A stretch of DNA of 64,000 nucleotides, taken from an uncultured Oscillospiraceae bacterium. GTDB lineage: Bacteria; Bacillota; Clostridia; Oscillospirales; Oscillospiraceae. Positions within the stretch are counted from its first letter, which is position 1. Each line of letters opens with the position of its first letter. The stretch spans positions 48,365 to 112,364 of the forward strand of contig CAKTEZ010000002.1 in the NCBI GenBank assembly GCA_934553255.1, written 5' to 3'. Made by a program: the position numbers and the translations under genes. Of this stretch, positions 1 to 8,486 are shown piece after piece. The notes beneath the pieces are model-generated. The model did not search any database and was not told the DNA's origin. It saw only the letters and a program-made list of their open reading frames with translations.

Positions 1-658
1 CCACACCGAGCAGATCGGCCAGCCGCAGCACCATGCCGCCCTTCGTCGCGCCGCGAACGGTCAGCTCAAGCAGATGCGTGCCGGAATAGATCAACTCATA
101 TTCCCCGCTCCACGGCTGTTGACGGATAAAGGCGCAGACCCTTTCCAGCACCGGCAAGTCCTCTTCAAAAAGGATCTTGATGATGGGCAGATCGATCTCG
201 GACACATCCCGCACCGTCTGAGTCGCCGTGCGCGTAAGATGCTCGTGGCTGCGGATGTAGTCGTTGGGGTTCATGGCGTGGATGCGGCGGTCATCGTGAT
301 AGACCTCGAAGGCGAGGTTTGGGAATTCCCGCAGCAGCACGCGCAGATGGTCGTAGATGCGCTCGGTAAAAAAGGCGGTGAAAAGATACCGCTCCGCACG
401 GAAATCGTAGATCGCCGCGCCGTTGGCGATGACGGCGGGCGCACTCATCGGCACATCCTTCGCATAGTCCGCAAAGGCAGGCAGCGCGCGGCCCGTGGAG
501 ATGGCGAACAGACCGCCGTTTTGAATGAAATACTCCAGCGCCTCGCGGTTGCGCGGACACATGGGCGGCAGGTCGGTGCCGTTGTCCAGCGCCTCCTGCG
601 TACACACGAGCGTATTGTCAAAGTCGCTGGCAAGCAGCACACGGTCAAACTTTCCCAT
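1..658 (-). CDS. HAD-superfamily (Cof-type) sugar/nucleotide phosphatase, 3' end cut by window edge
   Basis: The minus-strand frame starts at an ATG at 658 and stays open to the window edge, giving about 219 residues without the C-terminus. The N-terminus reads ASDFDNTL, the DxDxT-type motif I of haloacid dehalogenase phosphatases (nucleophile D12, acid/base D14). The IS-TGRA stretch at about residue 55 fits motif II, and ATKGGMVL near the edge supplies the motif III lysine. The spacing between motifs leaves room for the large C2 cap typical of Cof-type enzymes that dephosphorylate sugar phosphates or nucleotides in the cytoplasm. The gene lies 11 nt downstream of ricT on the same strand, so it is probably the tail of the holB-ricT operon. 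The substrate cannot be told from sequence. Confidence 0.85.
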   Translation of the reverse strand, partial: MGKFDRVLLASDFDNTLVCTQEALDNGTDLPPMCPRNREALEYFIQNGGLFAISTGRALPAFADYAKDVPMSAPAVIANGAAIYDFRAERYLFTAFFTERIYDHLRVLLREFPNLAFEVYHDDRRIHAMNPNDYIRSHEHLTRTATQTVRDVSEIDLPIIKILFEEDLPVLERVCAFIRQQPWSGEYELIYSGTHLLELTVRGATKGGMVLRLADLLGV

Positions 659-669
659 AACGCGCCGCC

Positions 670-1911
670 TTATTCGCCGGTCGGCGCGGTCGGCGCTCCG
701 CCGTTTCCGCCGCTGCGGCGGCGTCCGCGTCCTCCGCGGTGGCGGCTACGGCGGCGTTCACCGCTCTTTTCGGCGCTTTTCTCCGCATCCTTCTCCGGAC
801 GCTTCGCCTTACCGCTCTCCGCGCTCTCCGGCTTCGCCTCGGCGCGGTTCTCTCCGCCGCGTCCGCGGCCGCCGCGGCGGCCGCGCCCTCCGCGGCGGCG
901 GCGTTCGCGCTTCTCGCCGCTCTCGGTCAAAGCGTCCGCGCCGCTCTCCGTCTCGGTCTCCCCTGCACGCACGGCAGGCTCGGAGATCTCGAGCGCGCGG
1001 AACACGGGCGAAGGCGCGCTCTCCAGCTCGCTCTCGGCATCCTGCTTCACGAAGCGCTTGGGGCGCTCAGCGGGGATCTCGATGCCCTCGCGCGAACCCT
1101 TGCCGTTGCGAAGCACGCAGACCTCGCAGTTGTGGTAGCATTTCTGTCCCTCGGTCGAATCGTCCAGCCGGATGTTGACCGTCTCGCGCACAAGGTTCAC
1201 GGCGCTGACGTTGCCCGGGCCGTCCGGCGTGAGGACGAAGGAATCGTTTTTCGGCATACGCTTGGCCGCGTCCTCATAGGCGTTCTGCTCATACTTCAGG
1301 CAGCACATAAGGCGGCCGCACGCGCCGGAAATTTTGGTGGGGTTGAGGCTGAGATTCTGCGTCTTGGCCATCTTGATGGACACCGGCACAAAATCATCCA
1401 GAAACTGCGCGCAGCAGAACGGACGGCCGCAGATCCCGAGACCGCCGAGCATCTTCGCCTCATCGCGCACGCCGATCTGGCGCAGCTCGATGCGCGCGCG
1501 GAACACGCCCGCAAGGTCGCGCACCAATTCGCGGAAGTCCACGCGCCCCTCGGAGGTAAAGAAAAAGACGATCTTGCTGCCGTCAAAATTGCACTCCACG
1601 CGCACGAGCTTCATATCCAGCGCGCGCTCGGCGATCTTCTTCTGGCAGATGCCGAAGGCCTCCTTCTCGCGCTGACGGTTGTACTCCATCGTGCGCTTAT
1701 CGTTCTCCGTTGCGACGCGCACGAGCGGGCGCAGCGGGGAAACGACGGCCTTGTCGTCCACCTCATGGTTTCCCGTCAGGCACTGGGCAAACTCTGTCCC
1801 CTGCGCCGTTTCGACGATGACGAACGCCCCCGCCTCGACCGTGACGCCGTGCGGGTCAAAATAATACTCCTTGCAGCCGCCGCGAAAGCGGACGCCAATT
1901 ACTTCAGTCAA
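670..1911 (-). CDS. ricT: RicT/YaaT PSP1-domain protein with long Arg/Gly-rich tail
   Basis: A 413-residue protein whose first 270 residues match the PSP1/RicT family. It has the Cys-rich core seen in Fe-S-binding RicT (CGRPFCCAQF near residue 165, then CGRLMCCLKYE near 200). In Bacillus, RicT works with RicA/RicF as a cofactor of RNase Y and affects sporulation and competence. The start is a TTG at 1911, placed 6 nt after GGAGG; it overlaps the holB stop by 4 nt (TTGA), which suggests translational coupling. The holB-ricT order is the same as in B. subtilis. The odd part is the last 80 or so residues, a low-complexity basic tail full of RGG/RRGG repeats and Lys/Glu blocks, well beyond the usual family length (about 275). 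Confidence 0.92.
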   Translation of the reverse strand: MTEVIGVRFRGGCKEYYFDPHGVTVEAGAFVIVETAQGTEFAQCLTGNHEVDDKAVVSPLRPLVRVATENDKRTMEYNRQREKEAFGICQKKIAERALDMKLVRVECNFDGSKIVFFFTSEGRVDFRELVRDLAGVFRARIELRQIGVRDEAKMLGGLGICGRPFCCAQFLDDFVPVSIKMAKTQNLSLNPTKISGACGRLMCCLKYEQNAYEDAAKRMPKNDSFVLTPDGPGNVSAVNLVRETVNIRLDDSTEGQKCYHNCEVCVLRNGKGSREGIEIPAERPKRFVKQDAESELESAPSPVFRALEISEPAVRAGETETESGADALTESGEKRERRRRGGRGRRGGRGRGGENRAEAKPESAESGKAKRPEKDAEKSAEKSGERRRSRHRGGRGRRRSGGNGGAPTAPTGE

Positions 1912-2768
1912 AGGATTTCCTCCAATTCAACGGCGAGGCCGCCGAGCAGCGGACCGACGCCGACATTATAGTTGCAATGATCCCGATAAGTCTCCAACAG
2001 TTCTATTGTGCCGAGGATCTGCGCTTTTGTCAAGCGGGAAGTCGTGAGAATATGCAAAGTTTCTTCGTCATGCGGCGTCTGCGGCGGCGCGCCGCAGAGC
2101 GCGCAGAGCGCGTCGGCAAACAGCACGCGTGTCTGTTCGAAGAGCGCGCCGAGCGCCTCGCGCGAGAGCCTCGCCGTCTCCAGCTCCACGAGAAAGGCGG
2201 CGCGCGCCGTGCCGTTCCCCTCCGCCAGTACCCGCGCGAAAGAGAGAGCGCGCTCGTCGCCGCCGGTCTCCGCGCTGCTCGGCGGGAGCTTGATCTCCAC
2301 GCAGCGCGAGCGGATGGTCGGCAGCAGCGCGCTGCCGTTTTCCGCGCAGAAGAAGAACGCCGCGTAGGACGGCCCCTCCTCCACCGTTTTGAGCAGCACA
2401 TTCTGATCCTTTTCGTTCAGCACCGTGCAGTCGGGGAACAGGTAGACCTTGCACTTTCCCTCGTTCGGACGGATAAACGCGTCCGAACGGACAGCGCGGA
2501 TCACATCCACCGCGATCTCCGTATGCTCGTCGTCGCGCACGGTGGTCACATCGGGGTGAATGTCCGCAAGCACCTTGCGGCAATGCGCGCAGGCGAGGCA
2601 GGGCTTGTCCGCCCCCGTGCATTCCAGCGCGGCGGCGGCGTAGCGCGCCGCGCTCAGGCGGTCGCCCGCGCCGGAGAAGATCAGCGCGTGGCCGAGCGCA
2701 CCGCGCGCGGCGGCGGCGCGAAGGCGCGCGGCGGTATTCGTTTTTGCAAAGCGCGTCAGCTCGTCCAT
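1908..2768 (-). CDS. holB: DNA polymerase III delta' subunit
   Basis: A 286-residue clamp-loader subunit of the AAA+ fold. The Walker A region is degenerate (FSGAGDRLSA), as expected for delta', which does not hydrolyse ATP. A zinc-binding cluster (C49, then CLACAHC at about 57-63) follows. The conserved NVLLKTVEE and IRSRC segments of the family lie at about residues 124 and 153. The protein helps load the sliding clamp at the replication fork. Its stop codon overlaps the ricT start. The gene has its own promoter (TTGCAC, 17 nt, TATACT on the minus strand), flanked by a perfect inverted repeat. It is somewhat shorter than the E. coli protein, as is usual for Clostridia. Confidence 0.92.
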   Translation of the reverse strand: MDELTRFAKTNTAARLRAAAARGALGHALIFSGAGDRLSAARYAAAALECTGADKPCLACAHCRKVLADIHPDVTTVRDDEHTEIAVDVIRAVRSDAFIRPNEGKCKVYLFPDCTVLNEKDQNVLLKTVEEGPSYAAFFFCAENGSALLPTIRSRCVEIKLPPSSAETGGDERALSFARVLAEGNGTARAAFLVELETARLSREALGALFEQTRVLFADALCALCGAPPQTPHDEETLHILTTSRLTKAQILGTIELLETYRDHCNYNVGVGPLLGGLAVELEEIL

Positions 2769-2778
2769 AGTTCCCTCC

Positions 2779-2813
2779 GCGTCCGTTTTCTACAGTATAA
2801 CGCAAACGGACGC
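2779..2813 (-). promoter_or_regulatory. Perfect inverted repeat around the holB -10 box
   Basis: GCGTCCGTTT at 2779-2788 is matched exactly by AAACGGACGC at 2804-2813. The 15-nt interval contains the -10 hexamer of the holB promoter. The position fits a repressor operator, or a hairpin if transcription crosses it. It does not match the LexA, CIRCE or CcpA consensus. Confidence 0.5.
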
Positions 2814-2822
2814 ATAGTGCAA
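2794..2822 (-). promoter_or_regulatory. holB-ricT promoter
   Basis: On the minus strand the -35 is TTGCAC (2817-2822) and the -10 is TATACT (2794-2799), with a 17-nt spacer. Transcription would start about 20 nt before the holB ATG. Confidence 0.7.
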
Positions 2823-2853
2823 GAAAAAGGAAACGACCCATTTCCGGGCCGTT
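2823..2853 (-). terminator. Rho-independent terminator of the htrA gene
   Basis: On the minus strand an 8-bp stem (AACGGCCC with GGGTCGTT, one G-U pair; 2832-2853) is followed by TCCTTTTTCT. It lies 27 nt after the HtrA stop codon. Confidence 0.75.
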
Positions 2854-2879
2854 TTCCGTCTGTTTCTCTATTTCTCGGT

Positions 2880-4268
2880 TCAGGCCGCGTCGCCGGAGTA
2901 ATCGCTGCCGCGGTAGTAGCCGCCGCCGAAGAAGTTATTAAAGAAATCCCAGGGGTTGTAGTAATAGCCGCCATTGCTCGTGTCCGGCTGCGCGTTGCTC
3001 TCCTCGGTCAGGTCGCTCTTGGGCGCGCTGTCAAAGGTCAGCTCCACGGTCATCGTGCCGCCCTCGCGGTAAATGGTGAAGGTGGCGGTGTCGCCCGCGC
3101 TGTAGCCCTTCTTGGCGGCCACAAGGTCCTCATAGCTCGTGATGGTCTTGTCGCCGATCTTGGTGATGACATCGCCCAGCTTGAGTCCTGCCTTGTCCGC
3201 CGCGCTGCCGTCCTCGACGGAGTAAACGAACACGCCCTTGCTGATGTCATAGCGGTACTGCTGCGCCATGGTGGCGGTCAGCGTACCGGCGGAGATGCCG
3301 AGATACGCCTTGTTGGTGATGTATCCGTTGGTCATGATGTCCTTGACCATGGCGATGACATCGTTGATGGGAATGGCAAAGCCGATGCCCTCGACCGAGG
3401 TGTTGGAGTAGCTTGAATACTTCGCGGACACGATGCCCACGACCTCGCCGTAGCTGTTAAAGAGCGGACCGCCGGAGTTGCCGGGGTTGATGGAGCAGTC
3501 CACCTGTATCATGTTGAACGGCGTCTTATCGACGGTGATGGCACGGTCCACGCAGGAGACGATGCCCTGCGACATGGAGAAGGTCAGCTCACCGAGCGGG
3601 TTGCCGACGGCGGCAATGGCCTCGCCGATCCTCAGCTTGCTCGAATCGCCCAGCACGACGCTCTGGAAGTTCGTTCCCTCGATCTTGATGACGGCGATGT
3701 CGTATTCCTCGTCGCCGCCGACGATGACCGCGTCATAGTCCGCGCCGTCGTAGGTCGTGACCTTGACGCTGTCCGCGCCCTTGACCACATGATAATTCGT
3801 GAGAATGTAGCCGTCCTTCGTCAGGAAAAAGCCGCTGCCGCTGGCGGCGGACTGCGTGGTCTGCCCGAAGTAGTTCACCGAGGTCTCCGACACATTGATG
3901 CTCACAACGCTGTTGACATTCGCGGCGTAGACCTCCGGCATGGTGAGCTGCTGCTTGCCGTCCACCTTGACCTGACGGACCTCGGCGACCTGACGGTCGG
4001 AGACCTCGATCTGCGTTGTGCCGCGCGCGGAGGTGACGGCGTGGTGCGTCACGCCCGCGCCGACCATGCCGCCGAGCAGCGCGCATACCAGCGCCAGCGC
4101 CGCAAGCTTCAGGCCGAAGCGGTTCTTCTTCGGCTTTTTCTCCTCCCACGGCTCGGCTCCTGTCCCCGTGTGCGGGACCTCGGTATAGTCCGCATTCTGC
4201 ACGCGCTCCGCCTTGTCGCCCTTGCGATAGCTGTAGTGGTACAGATTGTTCTCGTCTTCGTAATACAT
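2880..4268 (-). CDS. htrA: Membrane-anchored HtrA/DegP-type serine protease with PDZ domain
   Basis: This 462-residue S1C protease degrades or refolds damaged exported proteins at the outer face of the membrane. A 50-residue cytoplasmic N-terminus is followed by one membrane segment (about 52-73). The trypsin-like domain has H160 (TNYHVV), D190 (YDIAVI) and S265 (GNSGGP), and a PDZ domain covers about 320-410. I start it at the ATG at 4268. The longer reading from 4286 would place AAGGAGG inside the coding sequence, whereas that motif sits 6 nt upstream of 4268. Both termini are unusually rich in Tyr, Phe and Gly (MYYEDENNLYHYSY at the start, YYYNPWDFFNNFFGGGYY near the end). The gene is monocistronic, with its own terminator. 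Confidence 0.93.
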   Translation of the reverse strand: MYYEDENNLYHYSYRKGDKAERVQNADYTEVPHTGTGAEPWEEKKPKKNRFGLKLAALALVCALLGGMVGAGVTHHAVTSARGTTQIEVSDRQVAEVRQVKVDGKQQLTMPEVYAANVNSVVSINVSETSVNYFGQTTQSAASGSGFFLTKDGYILTNYHVVKGADSVKVTTYDGADYDAVIVGGDEEYDIAVIKIEGTNFQSVVLGDSSKLRIGEAIAAVGNPLGELTFSMSQGIVSCVDRAITVDKTPFNMIQVDCSINPGNSGGPLFNSYGEVVGIVSAKYSSYSNTSVEGIGFAIPINDVIAMVKDIMTNGYITNKAYLGISAGTLTATMAQQYRYDISKGVFVYSVEDGSAADKAGLKLGDVITKIGDKTITSYEDLVAAKKGYSAGDTATFTIYREGGTMTVELTFDSAPKSDLTEESNAQPDTSNGGYYYNPWDFFNNFFGGGYYRGSDYSGDAA

Positions 4269-4427
4269 ACAAAAGCCTCCTTGCATGAAGCATTGGTGTT
4301 TCTCTTGATGTTACCGATGATACCGCGCGTTTATGTCCATTTCATGAAGCGGAGACGGATTTTTTTGAACTTTTTCTGAATATGCAATGAAGACTTTTTG
4401 AAGAATGCCAAAAGCGGAAAAAATCAC

Positions 4428-4456
4428 TTGCGCGGAAAAGTGGGATATACTACAAT
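4428..4456 (+). promoter_or_regulatory. Promoter of the FAD dehydrogenase operon
   Basis: TTGCGC (4428-4433), 17-nt spacer, TACAAT (4451-4456). It is followed 34 nt later by the ATG at 4491 with a GAAAGGAG ribosome-binding site. Confidence 0.7.
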
Positions 4457-4490
4457 AAAGCCAATTTCAGGAAGTGAAAGGAGCGCCGCC

Positions 4491-6089
4491 ATGCTGAAGA
4501 TCGAAGGGCTGAAGCTCGCATTGGGCGAGAGCGAGAGTCTGCTGCGTTCCCGCGCCGCGGCGGCGCTGCGCGTCAAGCCGGAGGCCATCCGCACGCTGCG
4601 CCCCCTGCGCCGCAGCATCGACGCGCGTGAGGGCGTGACCTTTATCTACACCGCCGCCGTCTCGCTCGACGGCGAGGAAAAGGCGCTGCGCCGCGCGAAA
4701 AACAAAAACATCAGCGTCTATGCGCCCGCCTATTACGAGCTGCCGCCGATGGTCGCCGCCCCCGCCGCGCGGCCCGTCGTCGTCGGCGCGGGACCCGCTG
4801 GGCTGTTTGCCGCGCTGGTGCTCGCGCGCTGCGGCGCGCGTCCCATCGTACTCGAGCGCGGCGAATGCGTTGAGCAGCGCCGCCGCGATGTCGAACGCTT
4901 TTGGGCGACGGGCGCGCTGAACGAGCGCTCCAATGTCCAGTTCGGCGAGGGCGGCGCGGGGACCTTCTCCGACGGCAAGCTCAACACCGGCACGAAGGAT
5001 GTGCGCCACCGCTATATCTTAGAGACCTTCGCCGAGTACGGCGCGAGCGGCGACATTCTCCTCGACGCGAAGCCCCATGTCGGCACGGACCGGCTCTATA
5101 TCGTGCTGCAAAACCTGCGGCATGAGCTGCTGTCCCTCGGCGCGGAGGTGCGCTTTGGTCATCGGGTCGTCGGGCTGGAAGCAAAAAACGGGCGGCTCGC
5201 CGCCCTGCGCGTCGCCTCGCCGGAGGGGGACTACGCTCTGCCTGCGGAGCAGACCGTGCTTGCCCTCGGCCACAGTGCGCGGGACACCTTTGAGGCGCTG
5301 CATGCCGCCGGCATCCCCATGGAGCCGAAGGCCTTTGCCGTGGGCGTCCGCATCGAGCATCGCCAGAGCGACATGGACGCGCAGCAATACAAGCAGTACG
5401 CGGGACATCCCTCGCTTCCGCCCACCTCGTACAAGCTTTCCGCTCACACAGCGGCGGGACGCGGCGTGTTCTCGTTCTGCGTCTGCCCCGGCGGACAGGT
5501 GGTCGCCGCGGCGAGCGAGGCGGGCCGCGTGGTCACAAACGGCATGAGCGAGCTGGCGCGCGACGGCGAAAACATCAACGGCGGTCTGCTCGTTTCCGTC
5601 ACGCCGGAGGATCTCGGCGGCACGGACGCGCTTGTGGGCGTTGCCTTTCAGCGCAGACTGGAGGAGGCCGCCTACACCCTCGGCGGCGGAGGCTACGCCG
5701 CTCCCGCACAGACCGTCGGCGATTTCCTCGCGCGCCGTCCCTCCACCGGCGCGGGGCGCGTCGCGCCGACCTACCGCCCCGCCGTATGCTGGTGCGACCT
5801 GCACGAATGCCTGCCGGATTTCGTCTGCGAAGCGCTGGAGGAGGCGCTGCCTCTGCTGGAGAAAAAGCTGCGCGGCTTTGCCGCGCCCGACGCGGTGCTT
5901 ACCGCGGTGGAGACGCGCTCCAGCTCGCCCGTCCGCATCACGCGCGACGAAGCCTGTCAATCCCCCGCTCTGCGCGGGCTGTACCCCTGCGGCGAGGGCG
6001 CCGGCTATGCCGGCGGCATTCTCTCCGCCGCAGCGGACGGTATGCGCTGCGCGGAACAGATCATAAAGGAGCTTACACAACATGGCTAA
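4491..6089 (+). CDS. NAD(P)/FAD-dependent oxidoreductase, COG2509 type
   Basis: A 532-residue protein with an FAD-binding Rossmann motif (GAGPAG at residues 99-104, preceded by a roughly 90-residue N-terminal domain). A FGEGGAGTFSDGKL stretch is characteristic of the uncharacterised FAD-dependent dehydrogenases of COG2509. A C-terminal GxGAGYAGGILSAAADG segment closes the FAD site. The start at 4491 follows GAAAGGAG and leaves the promoter outside the gene. It overlaps the next gene by 8 nt, so the two are probably co-translated. The physiological substrate of this family is not established, and nothing in the neighbourhood defines it. Confidence 0.88.
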   Translation: MLKIEGLKLALGESESLLRSRAAAALRVKPEAIRTLRPLRRSIDAREGVTFIYTAAVSLDGEEKALRRAKNKNISVYAPAYYELPPMVAAPAARPVVVGAGPAGLFAALVLARCGARPIVLERGECVEQRRRDVERFWATGALNERSNVQFGEGGAGTFSDGKLNTGTKDVRHRYILETFAEYGASGDILLDAKPHVGTDRLYIVLQNLRHELLSLGAEVRFGHRVVGLEAKNGRLAALRVASPEGDYALPAEQTVLALGHSARDTFEALHAAGIPMEPKAFAVGVRIEHRQSDMDAQQYKQYAGHPSLPPTSYKLSAHTAAGRGVFSFCVCPGGQVVAAASEAGRVVTNGMSELARDGENINGGLLVSVTPEDLGGTDALVGVAFQRRLEEAAYTLGGGGYAAPAQTVGDFLARRPSTGAGRVAPTYRPAVCWCDLHECLPDFVCEALEEALPLLEKKLRGFAAPDAVLTAVETRSSSPVRITRDEACQSPALRGLYPCGEGAGYAGGILSAAADGMRCAEQIIKELTQHG

Positions 6090-7053
6090 AAAAATCGGCA
6101 TCATCATCGACTTCCGCAACGCGCATTACGAGCGCGTGCTGACCGAGACGGCGGCGCGCTGCGGCTACGCGGTCGAGTTCTTCCCCTCCAGCGCCGCGGC
6201 GGTCGGAAATGTGGACGACTGCGAGATCCTCTACGGTCATTGCTCGCGCAAGGTCATTCAGAGCGCAAAGAGCCTCAAATGGTATTGCTGCTGCTGGGCG
6301 GGCGTGGATCACTTCTGCGACGAGAGCATCTATCAAAATCCCGACTGCCTGCTCACCAACTCCTCCGGCGCCTACGGCACCACCATCTCTGAGCATCTCA
6401 TCATGGTCTGCCTGATGCTGCTGCGCCGCCAGATGGAATACACCGAGATCATCCGCGAGGGTGGCTGGGAAACGCTCCCCGGCGGCATTCGCTCGCTGCA
6501 CGGCGCGCGCATCACGGTCCTCGGCACGGGCGACATCGGCACGGAGTTTGCCCGCCGCGCGCAGGCCTTCCACCCCGCGTGCATCACCGGCGTACGCCGC
6601 ACGGTCAGGCCCTCCGATCCCGCGTTCACCTCCGTCCACGCCATCGCGGAGCTGGACAGCGTTCTGCCCGAAACGGAGCTTCTCGTGATGGCGCTGCCCT
6701 CCACCGCGGAGACCGTGGGCATCCTCTCGCGTGAGCGCCTTGCGCTGCTGCCGAAAAATGCTTATGTCGTGAATGTCGGCCGCGGCACCGCCATCGATCA
6801 GGAGGCGCTCTGCGACGCGCTCAACGCCGACCGTCTCGCGGGCGCCGCGCTCGATGTGGTCGTACCCGAGCCGCTGCCTGCCGACCACCCGCTGCGCCGT
6901 GCGAAAAGCCTTCTTCTCACCCCGCATGTCGCGGGCAACATGACCCTCGGCTACACCTGTGACAAGAGCGTGCAGATGTTCTGCGACGATCTGGAAAACT
7001 ATGTTTCCGGCCGTCCGCTCGTGCATCTGGTCGACCGGAAGAGAGGCTACTAA
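6082..7053 (+). CDS. D-isomer-specific 2-hydroxyacid dehydrogenase family protein
   Basis: A 323-residue NAD(P)-dependent oxidoreductase. The nucleotide-binding motif GTGDIG lies at 148-153. The catalytic trio of the family is present: R234 (NVGRGT), E263 (VPEPLP) and H282 (TPHVAG). It would reduce a 2-oxoacid to a D-2-hydroxyacid or the reverse; the substrate is not predictable. It overlaps the upstream flavoprotein gene by 8 nt and is followed 3 nt later by the DUF368 gene, so the three form one operon. The N-terminal half is Cys-rich (WYCCCWAG at about 67-74), which is unusual in this family. Confidence 0.9.
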   Translation: MAKKIGIIIDFRNAHYERVLTETAARCGYAVEFFPSSAAAVGNVDDCEILYGHCSRKVIQSAKSLKWYCCCWAGVDHFCDESIYQNPDCLLTNSSGAYGTTISEHLIMVCLMLLRRQMEYTEIIREGGWETLPGGIRSLHGARITVLGTGDIGTEFARRAQAFHPACITGVRRTVRPSDPAFTSVHAIAELDSVLPETELLVMALPSTAETVGILSRERLALLPKNAYVVNVGRGTAIDQEALCDALNADRLAGAALDVVVPEPLPADHPLRRAKSLLLTPHVAGNMTLGYTCDKSVQMFCDDLENYVSGRPLVHLVDRKRGY

Positions 7054-7056
7054 AAT

Positions 7057-7887
7057 ATGACCTTCTCCCCCAAGACCCTTCTGCTGCGGTTCGTGCAGGG
7101 CTTCATCATCGGCGCGGGCGGCATTCTGCCCGGCATCTCCGGCGGCGTGCTGTCGGTCATCTTCGGCATCTACCGTCCGGTGATGGAGGTACTCGCGCAC
7201 CCGCTCGATGGGCTGCGCCGCCATCTTTCCCTCCTGCTGCCGGTCGGCGCCGGCGCGGCGCTCGGCTTCCTGTGCGGCGGCGGACTGATCCTTATGCTTT
7301 TCGCCAGTTCCGAGAAGCTGGCGACCTGTCTTTTCATCGGTCTCATCCTCGGCACGCTCCCGAGCCTGTGGGCCGAGGCGGGCGCGCAGGGGCGCGGAAA
7401 GGCCTCGTACTTTTCCTGCGCGGTCAGCTTTCTTGCCCTCTCCGCCATCCTGCTCTACGCGCAGTACGGCGCGTTTTACACCGTGAAGGAAGGCTTCCTC
7501 GGCTTTCTTTTCTGCGGCATTCTGTGGGGTCTGAGTCTGATCGTGCCAGGCATGACCTCCTCCTCGATCCTGATGGCGGTCGGCTTGTTCACGCCGATGG
7601 CCGAGGGCTTTGCACGGCTCGATATGACCGTGATCCTGCCGTGGCTGCTCGGCATGGCGCTCATCGTGCTGACGCTTGCCCGCGTGGTGAACTGGTGCTT
7701 CCAGACGCATTACCCGCTTTTCTACCACGCCGTGTTCGGCATCGTTCTGGCCTCGACCGTCGTCATCATTCCTCTGCACTACGACGGTTCGCGCGATGTA
7801 CTTACCTGCCTGCTTGCCGCTGCTCTCGGCGCGCTTGCAGCATACTTCAGCGCAAGGATAAAGCCTGCGGAAGAAAAAGAAGCATAA
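7057..7887 (+). CDS. popT: DUF368 membrane protein, probable undecaprenyl-phosphate translocase (PopT type)
   Basis: A 276-residue polytopic membrane protein with about 8 hydrophobic segments. It carries the two DUF368 hallmark repeats: GAGGILPGISGGVLSVIFG near residue 20 and LSLIVPGMTSSSILMAVG near 160. DUF368 proteins have been linked genetically to recycling of the C55-P lipid carrier across the membrane, which serves cell-wall polymer synthesis. I assign that role by family only. It is the last gene of the 4491-7887 operon and ends in a strong terminator shared with the convergent gene at 7920-8438. Confidence 0.85.
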   Translation: MTFSPKTLLLRFVQGFIIGAGGILPGISGGVLSVIFGIYRPVMEVLAHPLDGLRRHLSLLLPVGAGAALGFLCGGGLILMLFASSEKLATCLFIGLILGTLPSLWAEAGAQGRGKASYFSCAVSFLALSAILLYAQYGAFYTVKEGFLGFLFCGILWGLSLIVPGMTSSSILMAVGLFTPMAEGFARLDMTVILPWLLGMALIVLTLARVVNWCFQTHYPLFYHAVFGIVLASTVVIIPLHYDGSRDVLTCLLAAALGALAAYFSARIKPAEEKEA

Positions 7888-7888
7888 G

Positions 7889-7914
7889 AAAAAGGACGCT
7901 CTCGCGTCCTTTTT
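7889..7914. terminator. Bidirectional terminator between popT and the 172-aa membrane gene
   Basis: An 11-bp stem (AAAAAGGACGC / GCGTCCTTTTT) with a TCTC loop and U-runs on both strands lies between convergent genes. Confidence 0.85.
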
Positions 7915-7919
7915 CTTTT

Positions 7920-8438
7920 CTACATTCTCCTCCGTCTGCGGTACAGCCGTGCGAAGCGGCGCAGCAGCTCGTCGTAGAGAAACAGCAGCACCGCGCCGAG
8001 CGCGAAGGTCGCCGCGATGAGCCACGGGGCGGTCGCCGCCAGCTCGCGCGTCACCGCGTCGAGCCGGAGGACAAAGACGATCAGCGCGTACATCGCGCCG
8101 ACGGTGAGAATGTACAGCCCCAGCTTGGAGAGAAAGCGCAGCGCGCGGCTGCCGACCGCGTCGAGCCTCGGCTGCACGAGCGGGTAATAGCCCAAAAAGC
8201 AGAAGAGCAGCGCGGACTCCTTATCCGGTCCGAGCAGCAGCCCCAGAAGGGCGGCGGCGCAGAAGCAGCACCACGCATAGCTCCCACGGCATTCCTCGCG
8301 CACAGGCAGTAGGCAGGCGGACGCAAGCAGGGGGCAGGCATACAGCGCCAGCGGCAGCACGCCGCCGAGAAAAAGGAACAGCACCGCCAGCGCGCCGAGG
8401 ATACTCGCAAGCGCCAGCTCCCTCGTCTGTTGTCTCAT
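7920..8438 (-). CDS. Hypothetical integral membrane protein, 172 aa
   Basis: I do not recognise a named family. The protein has five or so hydrophobic segments (about 8-28, 31-47, 57-72, 105-125 and 138-158) and a strongly basic C-terminus ending RRRRRM, which predicts a cytoplasmic tail. The general look (small, GALAVLFLFLGG opening) is reminiscent of ECF-type substrate-binding membrane proteins, but no riboswitch or ATPase partner is present. The ATG at 8438 follows AAGGAGTG by 5 nt. It lies 49 nt downstream of ftsH on the same strand, beyond the ftsH hairpin, and may be expressed by read-through. Confidence 0.75.
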   Translation of the reverse strand: MRQQTRELALASILGALAVLFLFLGGVLPLALYACPLLASACLLPVREECRGSYAWCCFCAAALLGLLLGPDKESALLFCFLGYYPLVQPRLDAVGSRALRFLSKLGLYILTVGAMYALIVFVLRLDAVTRELAATAPWLIAATFALGAVLLFLYDELLRRFARLYRRRRRM

Positions 8439-8456
8439 GCAAACACTCCTTACGGA

Positions 8457-8482
8457 AAAGCGCCGCCTGCGGGCGGCGCTTT
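8457..8482 (-). terminator. Hairpin after ftsH
   Basis: A perfect 11-bp stem AAAGCGCCGCC / GGCGGCGCTTT with a 4-nt loop lies 5 nt after the ftsH stop. Its U-run is short (UUUUCC), so termination may be partial. Confidence 0.65.
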
Positions 8483-8486
8483 CGGT

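Noticed and set aside
6073-8025. 650-codon open frame crossing three plus-strand genes
   Set aside because: It runs antisense to the dehydrogenase and popT genes and through a terminator hairpin; the protein is low-complexity His/Arg/Glu.
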